Shown: positions 46,701 through 57,621 of the stretch, piece by piece | Position numbering within the stretch: position 1 is the stretch's first letter | How the letters are laid out: each line of letters starts with the position of its first letter | NCBI GenBank assembly: GCA_022496805.1 | Contig: CM040092.1 | Location: forward strand, 813,555-877,554 | Direction of reading: 5' to 3' | Length of the DNA stretch: 64,000 nucleotides | DNA from: Pohlia nutans | Taxonomy: Eukaryota > Streptophyta > Bryopsida > Bryales > Mniaceae | Position numbers and translations under genes: made by a program | The notes under the pieces: model-generated | The model's input: only the letters and a program-made list of their open reading frames with translations | Told to the model about the DNA's origin: nothing | Database searches by the model: none

Positions 46701-47791
46701 GAGAATTGAATCGTGGGGTAGTTCCCCGGTTTTCCGGATCCCGGGTTTTTAGGATCTGCGGGTTTCCCGGATCTAGTCGGTTTTGTGTTGGCTTTTTATC
46801 CAGGGATGTTCCTCATTCCTGGGGTCTTTTGTGTACCATTGTTCTTTGTAAATGATCATAGGCATACTCTTCTACGAACCGGTGTGTTTGTGTGTATGTG
46901 TGTGTGTGTGTATGTTGTTGATTGAGACAGTGGTCCAATTAGTCCCTTGGTAACCGGAAGGATTGACCGGGTTCTGTTGTAGATCCAGTTAAGAGTCCGG
47001 GTATTGGGAAACTCAGAGGTTGTTTGAATGTGGGTCGTTCCGTGCTTGGTTGCAAGGTATAATCCGGATTAGTGGCTGAGTGGATAGGAGGGGGTACTCC
47101 GGTCCTCTCAGAACTCCTGGACGGGTAGTCCGGTTGAGGTGCCAGCACCTGGGTAGATTATGTGATAAGAAGAGCCGGAATAACCAGAGTAAAACGAATT
47201 GTTAGGAGTCCAACCGATCTCGGACACCCCGGATAAGGATCCATCCCGATTAGCAAGTCGTTGTAGTATTTTGAAAAGGGGGAAAACCGGGTTGCGCTTG
47301 TGTGACCGGCTGTGGGTTTGGGATGAATCTATAGCTGAAGTGCAGTACGGGAATTACCCGGATTGAGGAGTTGAGTTAGAATAACCGGAAGGTAGTGAAG
47401 TTCCCATCACTTGAATCAGTAGGAAGGGTGTGTCTTTAAATCCAGCACCACTAAATGTAAATGGAGAACCCTCTGAGGGGAAACAGAGGTTAAACGAAAC
47501 CGGATCAGGTCACAAAGGTGGACCGGGGAGAGGAAGGTTAGTGAGGAGTCCTCCCCGGAAAGAAACCGGATCTTGTCGTAACCGGGTCAATCAGTAGAAG
47601 AAGACCCGGTTTAGTAGAAAAGGAGAATTTAGCTGGTGATAGCGATAGAGGGATCATCAGCCCGGGACCATCTCCGGAAACCTCTCACTTCACAGAATCT
47701 CCGCGGAACGATAACCCGGAAATCACCTCTACGAGCGTTCTTAATACGAAAAAGTGCGTTCTAGGGGAGTATCCAGTATCACGTGCTACGA
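43787..47791 (+). mobile_element. GC-rich domain with gag-like remnant, probable LTR-derived element
   Basis: Composition changes abruptly at both edges: CCGG is very frequent inside and rare outside. It starts TGTGGTCAC (about 43790) and ends GTGCTACGACA (47791), so TG...CA termini are possible. I find no long terminal repeats, target duplication, reverse transcriptase or integrase. The downstream 1.2 kb is non-coding with a (GT)n run near 46885-46915. It may be a large retrotransposon derivative or part of one. Confidence 0.5.
43890..46583 (+). pseudogene. Decayed gag-like ORF, about 800 codons
   Basis: One frame is open from 43890 to about 46583 except for stops at 44397, 44406, 44943, 46260, 46440 and 46521; 46581 could be the true end. 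Each internal stop is TAG or TAA and could come from CAG or CAA by one C-to-T change; the flanking residues stay compositionally coding across every stop. Residues from 44421 form a compact domain (RESYIRGKRTHWTREHWSRT ... KGCPIAAFLYHLYAKHGCL). It loosely recalls the putative plant transposon protein domain of plant retroelement gag regions; that is from memory and weak. After a charged, Pro/Arg/Glu-rich linker comes a helical, coiled-coil-like part (45650-46100, KEFLEMVKQIRREGNRIRKE). No zinc knuckle is seen. Confidence 0.6.
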
Positions 47792-47815
47792 CATGGAGCA
47801 CTAAATGGTTAAGCA

Positions 47816-47865
47816 CCATGCTATGATATTGTTCCTTAGTGCCCAAAGACCACCTTTCTACTCGT
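47816..47865. repeat. End of an ACTAGT-AAAGGGTG family MITE
   Basis: CCTTAGTGCCCAAAGACCACC followed by TTTCTACT matches the right ends at 329 and 1681. The left partner is missing. Confidence 0.55.
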
Positions 47866-48397
47866 ATAAAGTGTTGTTATCCTCCACATTCCTTGTTTTA
47901 ACACGAATTATATCGATTGTGTACGTAAGTTATGTGCAGTTAGTCATGTCATTTGCACAATGCGAGGCAAAATCTCAATCATATAATTTACATTGCCTAC
48001 AAATAATACAAATAAGCATCCCAATGTCTCATCAAGCATGAGCTAAAATGCCTCCTTGTAGCTGAAGCAATTATATTCAGTAGAGCCAAGTCCAACTGTA
48101 CAATACTGTACAGTAGGGTCTAATAAAGTTACAAATTTGTTTCCTTCTTTCTTTTTGGTGTTCACAAAATCATATGACAGCAATTGAATATTACAACTTT
48201 CTCTCTAAAGAAATTTCATGCCTTTGAACACGATGGTGCAATTGGTTTTTCAAAATCTAATTACAATTTAGAAATATCTACTTTACAAGATTTGAATAGG
48301 TAGATACGTAGTGTAGAAAGATTAATTTTACCTTAAAGAAAAATAAAGTTAATCCTATAGTTTACGAATTCGTTCACAGGGAGATGAATTCAAATTT

Positions 48398-49570
48398 CAA
48401 TTGGATTTGCTCAATTGGATTTTAAAGATAGTGATAAAAACCCACTTTAAACCAATAGGAAAGGGTATTGAGAGATCTTATCATGTTGTATCAGTAAGGT
48501 TCTTCAAGCTTTTCCTCTTTCACTACTTTCTCCAATTGTTCTCTCTTTACTGCTTCCAGACTGATTCTCTTCCAATTGTGTCTTGATTACTCCATCGGCA
48601 TATCTTTTCGATTGGCTCTTTTACCAATTGTAATTCCACACTGACATGACTTCCCAATTGGTCCCAGATTCTCTCAATCTCATAAAATATTCTCTTTCAT
48701 ATATTGTCTACCAACATTCTCTCTCACATTTACCCAATTGGTTAATTATTCCTTCACAACGCATTCTTTCCAATTGATCTCTTCAATTAACAATCTCCAT
48801 TAATTCCATTAACCAATTGTTTCACCCACAGCTCAAATTCTCTTAATCAATGACATTTACCACATTTTATTGACACTCATTTCCAAATCACAAATTTCCA
48901 ATTGACTTTAATCAATCTCTCACCAACCAAATCAGATTCTCATCCCATTGTAAGTTTTTCCTCCCAATCGCACACACACAATTAATTTTTATCTCCAAAA
49001 TGTAACACTCCACTGTTTCACACTTCAACTACCAATTGGATTGTACATTCTTCAATGGCTTAATAATCAATCTCAATTTTTATTCTGTCTCTTCTCCAAT
49101 TCAGTTCATTTCTTTTTATATTTTTATAATTTTAGGAATAAAATCCCAATTTTTATTCTGTCTCTCTCGGCATTTTAATCACTCACAATTTCCAATTGCA
49201 ATAACATTCAGTCACACATTAATTTTCAACTCCAGTTCCTTACACAATCACACGTCTCCAATTTCCACACAATGAATCACACAATTTCCACAATTTCAAA
49301 TCACACACAATTGATAAAATCACACACTTCCAAAACTATTTTCTATTACACAAATCATTCACAAAACACCAATTGTTTTACTTCCTCAAGCGGAAGGAGC
49401 TTCTTGCTCGACTTGCAAGGAAAAGACTAAGACACCAATCGGCATTCTCCACTAAGTACCCATCGGTCACACACAATAAAACTACTTAACCGCCTAAAAC
49501 CTATTGGAATCCAGATTGATACAACTATTGGCAATTCATCCTATTTACACTGTACATTCATGAACCAATT
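48398..49570. repeat. CAATTG-rich cluster
   Basis: CAATTG occurs roughly 15 times in 1.2 kb, often as CCAATTG or CCAATTGG at irregular spacing. The + strand is strongly pyrimidine-rich between copies (CTCTT, TCACAC). No reading frame explains it: the frames at 48401 and 49036 are short. It may be a degenerate minisatellite or a protein-binding array. Confidence 0.6.
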
Positions 49571-49699
49571 GGTAAAAACTTCTTTTTACACTGCAACTAC
49601 CCAATCGGCTAAATTCAAAAATTGCATTGAGTCCACACGTAGCTACCACTATAATTCATAGTGTCAATTTTGCAACTTTTTTAGTCTATTGGACTATCA

Positions 49700-51200
49700 A
49701 TTTATCAAGGAGGGATGTGAGCTATGATATTTCCTACATGTTCACTTAATTTGATTTTAAAAATTCATTACCAATATTTTTAATCAATAGAGTTATCCGT
49801 AAAGTCACCTTGAATTTGAAAAATCTACAAGGAATTTTTCTTTATTATACTCTTATTTGTTCATTTCAAATAGTTAAAAGGTGTGGAAGATCTTCATGGT
49901 CTATCATTATTAGTTGTGTAAGAACTTGGTGGTTTCCAAAAGCACCAAGAAAGGAGCTAAAAAACTTTTGAAGACCACCAAGCTCTTTCACACTTCTTAC
50001 ACACCTAATAATGATACACCATTAAGATCTTCCCGCGACTCTAAATCCCCCCCTAAACGTTAATGCAAGAGGACAAAATTGCCCCCTATTTTGTACATGT
50101 AGGTTAGAAAATAACCCCCTCTTCTAAGGGTTTAAAGTTCCCAAGGGGATCCTCCTAGACTAATTTCGGGCCGTAGGTCCCAAATTTGCAAAAAAAAAAT
50201 CCAAAAAAAGACCCTATCATTAGAGAAAATAGGAGCCCTGTAGAAGGCCCCTTCAGAAGTCACGAATGGGACCTCCAATTACATTTAAATGTGCTAGGGG
50301 AATGAAGAATCCCCTATACTTGCTCAGGTAAGTAAAGGCGGACATTTATGAGGGTAGGACCGGGAAGGCGATTCCCATTGGTAGAAATTTTTTCTTGTAC
50401 TTGAAATAAATGTTTTTTTAAGCCAAGAAAGAACATGATATACTTCTTTTTAAATTATATTTTGAATAGAAATATAATTCTTTAGTACATGAGGTGATCA
50501 CAGTGAATCACATACCATGGGAAAATCACTTACCATGGGAAAATCACATGAGGAAAATAAGTAACTTACATGAGGTGATCACAGTGAATCACTAGAATAC
50601 TCACTTACTACGGGAAAATCAGTGGAATCAGTGGAATCACATAAGGTGAAGTTAACTTGTGGAATCAGTGGAATCACATGAGGTGATCACAGTGAATCAC
50701 AAGTGAACTTACCATGAGGAAAATCAGTGGAATCACATGAGAAAATCATGTGGAATCACATGAGGTGATCACAGTGAATCACAAGTTACTTACCATAAAG
50801 TGATCACTGGAATACTCACTTACCATGGGAAAATCACATGAGGTGATCACATTTTCATGTCAGAAATTGTGTACCATCACTAGCTCTCCTACACTACATT
50901 GTATAGTCTCACTGTCAAATTGTGAAGGCCCTCTTCATGGCTCCTTTTTTCTCTAATGGGTGCCCAAAATGGAAATTTCAGAAAATGGGGCCCATGGGTG
51001 AATAGTGCTTGCATTAACGTCAAGGGGGGATTTGGAGTCTAGGAAGATCTTCCGCACCTTTTAACTATTTGGAGTGAACAAATAAGAGTATAATAAAGCA
51101 AAATTTGTGGTATCTTCTTCAACTTTGATGGACATTACGAATCATTCTAATTATTATGTAAAAAAATGAAAAGTAAAGAAAAATCCTCATTGTAAGTGGA
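49700..51200. mobile_element. Long-inverted-repeat element (MULE-like), with inner foldback and minisatellite
   Basis: Arms at about 49760-50065 and 50990-51180 are inverted copies. They share TAATAAAGNAAAATT, the AGTTAAAAGGTG/CACCTTTTAACT segment, AGATCTTCC and the CCCCCCTAAACGTTAATGCAAG/GCATTAACGTCAAGGGGGG pair. An inner foldback lies at 49905-50020 (TTAGTTGTGTAAGAA with TTCTTACACACCTAA). No transposase is present. Exact outer ends and target duplication are not resolved. Confidence 0.6.
50490..50870. repeat. Minisatellite of GTGATCACAGTGAATCAC and ACCATGGGAAAATCAC units
   Basis: Irregular alternation of two short units plus AGTGGAATCACATGAGG variants over about 380 bp. Units contain the palindromes TGATCA and CCATGG. 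Confidence 0.85.
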
Positions 51201-51634
51201 TTCTTTGTTTTTTATAAATGAAGTTCAATATGGTTGATTTAGACTGCATAAGAATACAATACTAGTCGAGCATCAAAAATTTGATATTGTGCAAGACATA
51301 GTTTTTTTTGTGAACTGACACATAGGAAATTTGTAACTATATTGGATCCTACTATACATTAAAAAACTTATAATAGTTGTTGATGTAATTTTTTTCATTA
51401 CAACATTTATTTCAATTATTGCGCCTTGCATTAATAACATTAAATCACCTTTATACAAAAGTTCGTAATATTTTAAGTAAAGTTAACGTATATACTTTAC
51501 ATTACTTTCTCAATCTCAAATAGTTTGATTGTCATTCAAATTCATATAAATTTCATTCAAGAATTCACACTAATCACATCATTTCATTCAAATTATTGTG
51601 AGGCTTGATTACACTATTTGAACTCTTGTACTAA

Positions 51635-51997
51635 GGGCTGCTTCACACTATGGCCAAAGGTTAAGAGGCCGTCGATTTCCACCAATCGGATTGCAAGAAA
51701 CTAAGAGTTCGGCCTCTTGACCCTTCACACTAGAGGCCAAAGTCCAAAGGCCGTCACCCTCCAAAATGCTTACATGTCAATACTTTTTGACCAAGGCGAC
51801 GGCCTCTCGAAAGGAAGTTTGGGTCAGACGGGAATGGAAACCCAAACTATGGTCGAGAGGCCGTCGATTTCTTTTCATAAAAAATGAAAATTATATTTTA
51901 TTGCCTATTTTCAGTAGATTTCTTTGGACTCTCAACAAAGTTTGGCCATTCAATCCCACGGCCTCTCGACTTTGACGACCATAGTGTGAAGCGGTCC
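51635..51997. mobile_element. PIF/Harbinger-like MITE, copy 2 (363 bp)
   Basis: TAA lies at 51632-51634 and 51998-52000. The ends are GGGCTGCTTCACACTATGGC and, reversed, GGACCGCTTCACACTATGGT. It is collinear with and the same length as 16123-16485, differing by scattered point changes. The two copies use TTA and TAA targets. Confidence 0.92.
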
Positions 51998-52129
51998 TAA
52001 CTCTCAAACTGCACTCCACTTGCTTACAAAGTCCAGTTTTTGTGCAATAAATTCGTTCATTCTCTTGATTTTTTTTAAAATTTTGAAAATTCTTGCACTC
52101 GTTAAACAGGTGGTGTACTCCCACCAAAA

Positions 52130-52750
52130 AAAGGGTGATCTTTGGGTACCGTGTCAAAATATGGTATCCAAGGCCCATATTGACATTAAATTAGTGCCAA
52201 AATTAAATGGGCCTTCTTCATACCTTGTTGAACCACACCCTTTACACTGTAGCAACATTGTAGACATCACAAACTTGGCAAGTCATGTTCTTGCAATGTT
52301 TTACGTATGTTGTTGAGATGAACAGGGGTGATTACGTTCGAAATATGTTTTACATATGTTTATCGTAGAAAAAACATACGAAGGACATATTACAAACATG
52401 TAAATTTTATCATGATATGTTTTTTCATGTTTGTAATATGTCGTTCGTACATTTTTTATACGATAAACATATGTCAAACGTAATCACCCCTGTTTATCTC
52501 AACAACATACGTAAAACATTGCAAAAACATGACTTGCCAAGTTTGTGATGGAGAAACTATTAATAAAATAATTCAACTCTCCAACGCTCTTTGTTTGGCC
52601 CAATTGAAGTTAGAGAAAATTCTCTGCAATTCTTTCGATCCCCTGACAGTGTTTGAGATTCAGAGGTGAACAATAGGGGGCTGAAGAATGTTATGTAGGC
52701 ACTATGCTTGACACTATTCATTGATGCCCAAAGACCATCCTTTCTACTAG
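52130..52750. mobile_element. ACTAGT-AAAGGGTG family MITE carrying a palindrome
   Basis: AAAGGGTGATCTTTGGGTACC on the left pairs with GATGCCCAAAGACCATCCTTTCTACTAGT on the right. The interior holds the 286 bp palindrome at 52265-52550. Confidence 0.55.
52265..52550. repeat. 286 bp near-perfect palindrome
   Basis: CATCACAAACTTGGCAAGTC at the left has its complement at the right end. The arms (about 140 bp each) remain paired through CAGGGGTGATTACGTT and ACATATGTTTATCGTA to a centre near 52405. Few mismatches are visible. It is a foldback element or a long hairpin source. Confidence 0.88.
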
Positions 52751-53266
52751 TAATAAGAGCACTACAAGTTTAGCAATGCACTTGATGAGTTTGTCCATTA
52801 TGTACCAGACAGAGTACTCAAGCGGCCCTACTACGAAATGCACCCACTATACATGACATAGCGAGCCCATGGAGTACTCTATCTAGCATAACCTACAACC
52901 CATGTCACACATTAGTAGAGTCTTATTTTGAAGAGTACACTACGGAAAGTTGAGAATAGGAGGAGTTTTCTTCAAAGATTTGGAATACATTACGAAGATT
53001 ATGTGCATAGGAAAATACATTGAAGGTTGTAATGTATTGCTTATGAAGTTGTTACAACCGGTCCTAATTTCTTGGAGTAGGGTATGATGATGTGATGTAC
53101 CTTTCATAAGGTTCTTTAGAGTCTCCCCTGTTTACCTCCAAATCTAATTGAGATGTTATCATAGAATAACATCCCAAGTAGAGAATAAGAGATTATGTCA
53201 GGTAACTTAAGCTTCCGAGTGTATAAGCAGTGTTTAGGTGAGCATAGTTATTATGTTTTTATGATA

Positions 53267-54819
53267 GATAGATAGAAACTCCGGACCTCTTTCAAGGCCG
53301 GCGTGAATAAAGTGTTTGTTTGTAATGACAATGACCCAGTGTCTACCAAACAAAAGGCCATTGGTGCAAAAATACTCTCCTCTTACGAAAATAGACACTT
53401 TAGTAACCAATAACTAGTAAAAGTAACTTTATTTAGTGGTTGGTGGTTGTTTGGTATGATTTGATTTTAGTACGGTCTACGATGGCCAAGTTGTGTGTTC
53501 TGCGGTTGGTTGGTGAAGGGCTCTGTATTATAATTATGTGGTCCAAGTTCAATTCTTATTGTATCCGTTTGAACAGTAATGTGATATACATGACTTGGTG
53601 TTGCTAGTGAGTTATTATAGGCACAAAAGTTGTACAACCAACTGCCCCCATCCCACCTTCCTGACACAAGTGTTTCCGTTGAGCTGACATAAAAACGACA
53701 AAAAGAAAAGAAAAAGTAGTGGTCTTTACCAGTAAACCCCCCCCCCTTTTGTAATTCTATTTTAATTTATTCTATTGGCAGTGGTTGGTTATTTTCTATT
53801 CATCTTTTATGTAGCAAGATTGACTCGGCATAACGTATAGAAATAGTGTTTATTGCTTTGACTATGTTTAATGGAGGTTTCATATAAATTAGATATTGTT
53901 TCTAGGTGTTTCATTGAGGGAACATGTGTTGTTCCTTTAGCTCCAGCCGTGATGACTTTGAGTAGGTCTACTTTTGAACCATGTTGAGTGATGCTATTGA
54001 TTAATGGTTGATATTTTTGGATTTTATTGTCAATTGTTTCTTGTGAGAATCTATCGTTAGTGTTTGTGAATTCAATAAATTGTATTGTGAGATTGTCTTT
54101 TGGATTTGGTAGTGGGGCACTATGGTATAGAAGTCCTTTAATACATAATATATCAGGTTTGAATCTGACAATTGGGGAAGTCGCTATCAAAAATTTAGAT
54201 AACCATAAAAGAACAAATATAGGGTGTCTTTTGTTCATTTCAGATAAAATTTATAAATTTTTAGAAGTAATATAGGGTGTTTTAAAACCAATTTGAGAAT
54301 ATTTAATGAATATTCTTAGAATATATCCTAACTATACTATAAATAATAGAATATTCCAATTATTTCATAGCCCCATTAAATACCTTGTGTTCGCTCATGT
54401 ATCCCAAAATTCACACCAAGTGACTTTCCCGAGATTTGGCATTGCAATGGCATCTTTGTCGTCCACGTGTACAACGTAGGAGCCATGATAGCTATGTTAT
54501 GTCTTTTTACTCTAAAGGCATGTATACAGTGTTGGTTACATTTTAGGAGTACATATAGCCATCTATCTACATCAAAAGAGTTGCATATTGGACATGTGAT
54601 TGAGGGAAATCTTTGCATGCCAAAAAATAGTTGTTTTCTAGAATTTCCCATATATTGGCGGTGTGTGGAATTTTAAGAGGTTTGTTTTTTGTGAGTATGT
54701 TATTGTGGGGTTGGACCAAAATTCATTTAATATTTCGTTATCTATATCGGGGTTCATTGTCCATGTACAAGTGTTGGAAAATTGTTATGCCATTATTTTT
54801 AGGTCGTCTTCACTCCGTC
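53267..54819 (-). mobile_element. TCTA-tailed LINE, minus strand, 5'-truncated
   Basis: The tail and 3' UTR are at the left (GATAGATAGATAG, GCCGGCGTGAATAA). A 9 bp duplication TTTATGATA lies at 53258-53266 and 54820-54828. Coding remnants at 53807-54238 and 54376-54651 (minus) match the C-terminal part of the copy at 4027-9957, including TIQFIEFTNTNDRFSQETID and a FPSITCPICNSF motif. Frames are broken, and an AT-rich disruption lies near 54260-54360. Confidence 0.85.
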
Positions 54820-54828
54820 TTTATGATA

Positions 54829-55428
54829 TTATAAGGCCGGCCCATGTATAGTACCCGGAAGAAATGATACGTAATTTTTACATATGAAGTCCAACTATGA
54901 TTTTCAAAATGGTATTCCAAGCATAAAATTATCAAAATCCAAAACCACAAAGTGCATTGGGTAGGTATTTGAGTCTATTATCAAGAAATGGAAAAAATTG
55001 GGACAATTTGGGATGAAATACTAAAAATTTAGAAATCCACTTGGAAATTGAATAGTTTTGGATTGATACTTTCATGCGTTGATATCTTAGTTGATAAGAC
55101 CTCAAACCTCATGATTCTTTTTTTCACATGATTCTAGAAAAGATTTGCATTCTTTATGTTAAAACCATTCTTTCCATTGTTACTCAAGATTTATATTTAT
55201 AATTGTATGAATTAAGGATAAAAAATGGAGGTTCTATTTTCATCAAAACTCACTTGTATATGTTACTGTGTTATAGATCTTTTATACTACAAAATGTCAA
55301 AAATTGAAGAAGATACTCTAATTTATTAAGTTTTCATGACAACTCTTTTAAAAAACCAAAACTATGTAACATTTATTTTGGTTAATGTACACTACCGCAT
55401 GAGGGAAAGGGTGTGATCTCCAAAGGAC
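54829..55428. other. AT-rich non-coding stretch
   Basis: I see no gene or complete element here. Confidence 0.45.
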
Positions 55429-55432
55429 TTAA

Positions 55433-56233
55433 CTCTTTAGTGCTCAAAAACCACATTATGGTCCCTGATGTGTCAAAAACGCAAATAACGGAAAATTCGT
55501 GAAGAATTGGATTTTGAATTGTAAAGTTTAGATTATGAGCATTATAATATACATCTTCTAGAAAAAGAAAATTTCAATTTGGAGTTGTGCAACTATCAAA
55601 ATACCTATGAACAAAACGCGAAAATACTATAAATACTTGAAAATACAGTAAATACTTACAAATACAACACATGTACGATATTTCTTGCATTTGGAAGTTT
55701 GTTGTCTTATTTTATTTTTTTGGATTGTGTTCTCTTATTCATGTTCCATTAGTGTATGTATTTCAATCTTGATCCATGTACCAACTCCTTTGATATTTTA
55801 ACATATAAATTTTTGTCCTCAATCGTACATGGATAAGTCACTCTCACTTGTAAATTTCACAATAATTATGTGTGAGTCCATTCTTCGCATGAAAGATTGC
55901 AACAAAGAGGTGTTGACATAGGTCATTGTTGAACATCCTTACTTTCATTTTAGAAAATTTTACCCAAATTCCATTTAACTTTGAAGTCACACACCCTCCA
56001 AAATCTCATTTTTGACTGTGCATTATATGGTTCAAAGACATACTATGATCTTTCAATCCCACCATGGGATGATCAATTCTCTAATTATGGCAAAATGTCT
56101 GCACTCCAGTTGAGAATACAATTGTACGGTTACTTTTTAATTTAATCCATTCTATTTCTGGCAGTATCAATCATAGTGGAAAAACCCACTGAAAACCAGT
56201 GAACCCAGCTACAGTACCAAAAGCATTAAAGGG
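55433..56233. mobile_element. TTAA element, CCCTTTAACG family, complete
   Basis: TTAA lies at 55429-55432 and 56234-56237. The left end is CTCTTTAGTGCTC; the reversed right end is CCCTTTAATGCTTTTGG. It is 801 bp and non-coding, with interior copies at 34110-34605 and 43172-43786. Confidence 0.86.
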
Positions 56234-56237
56234 TTAA

Positions 56238-57621
56238 GAACCTTATGTTAAGACCCTTTAAGAACATTAGAGGGTCAAGAACATCTTTAATCTTTATGTT
56301 GTTTGTTTGTTTAAAGATCATTGAAAATTTTGGCAATTTTGTTGAACATTTTACGATTTGTTGAATTTGAAAGTAATCAAGCTGGTCTCACGTACCAAAG
56401 CAAAATGAAACTGAAAACAGGAACTGAAGAACAACATGAGAGGCTCCATCATCATATTATTTAAAGAAATTATTAAATTAAATAATAGAAAGAAGCCCTC
56501 CAAGGCACTTATTAGTTATCCACACCCCGGCAGTCCCCGTCACGTCTGATGTGGCATCCACGTGGCAGGCCCCACCGCAGGGAACGCCGGCCGTGCCTCA
56601 CGTGGCCCTTGGGCCTCGGGCCTTGCTTCCGTCTTCCAGCGCCTGGCTGGTGTATAGCGCACAGTACACTACAACCAACAAACAAACAAACAAACGGCGA
56701 GCTCTTGCCGCACGTTGTGTCAACCGATTCAACCCGCATCACCTCCTCCAATTCCACAGGTGGGTTTGCCACCATTTTGTTGAAATTTCTGTTTCTTGTT
56801 GCGTGCTTCTTACGATTGCGGGATCGCTTTTGATTTCCTTTTCTTTCTTGGGTTCCATCGAACGTTGTAGGATTGGAAACTCAGTCAACTGGTGTGCAAG
56901 CGATCTCAGTGTAAGCAGTTTGAAACGATCTGTGTCGACTATCTGCGCATTTAGTGTCCATTTATTGCATAATATTTTTCAATTCTAGTGCCTGATCGCT
57001 TACTACATTTGATACATTTTTATTATTATTATTTTTTAAATTACAAAAAGGTTTGTGGCGTTCTCGGTTCTGGAATTTTCGATTTCAAGTCGATTTCCAG
57101 CGGCACCCGCACCCAAGAATTTGAATGGACCCATCATTCTGTTCCTATGAACATGCTCAAAGTTTGTATGCCATTAATGCATAGCAAAGATTTCCACGGG
57201 AGTAGAAGAATTCGAACTGTACGCTTTAGAAATTCAAGTATAGAAAGTCACCCAATCTTGGACTAAATTGTGTCTCTCGACTTCCACACTACTGAAGCGA
57301 TGTTTCTTTCTATTTTGAGTCTGAATCTTGCTACCCCTGCACAGAGCTTCGCCTCTTCTTGCTTGTGGGAACAGACAGACAGACAGACAGAAAGAATCTT
57401 ACTGATTCCGATTCCGATTCCAATTCTGATTCTCAAAAGGAAGGTGCATGGTTGCTTCTAAGGGGTAAAGAATGTTTGTAATGCAAGATTTTCTGGGATT
57501 GATGGTGATCTCGATTGGAGCAATAAAACTTTGATTGATTGATTGATTGATTGATTACTGCTGCAGGGGTAGTGTGTGTGTGTGTATTGGTGGCATGCAT
57601 ATGCTGTGACAGTGTTGAGGA
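56238..57621 (+). promoter_or_regulatory. Upstream region and probable 5' UTR of the HGO gene
   Basis: A GC-richer segment (56510-56770) is followed by CCACAGGTGGGTTTG, a possible donor, and a later pyrimidine-poor GCTGCAG acceptor at 57561-57566. This would place an intron in the 5' UTR, which is inference. The frames at 56549-56988 show no family resemblance. A (GATT)n run lies at 57533-57556. Confidence 0.4.

Noticed and set aside
50490..50870. CRISPR-like array
   Set aside because: Units are contiguous and variable with no unique spacers, in a eukaryotic genome; it is a minisatellite.
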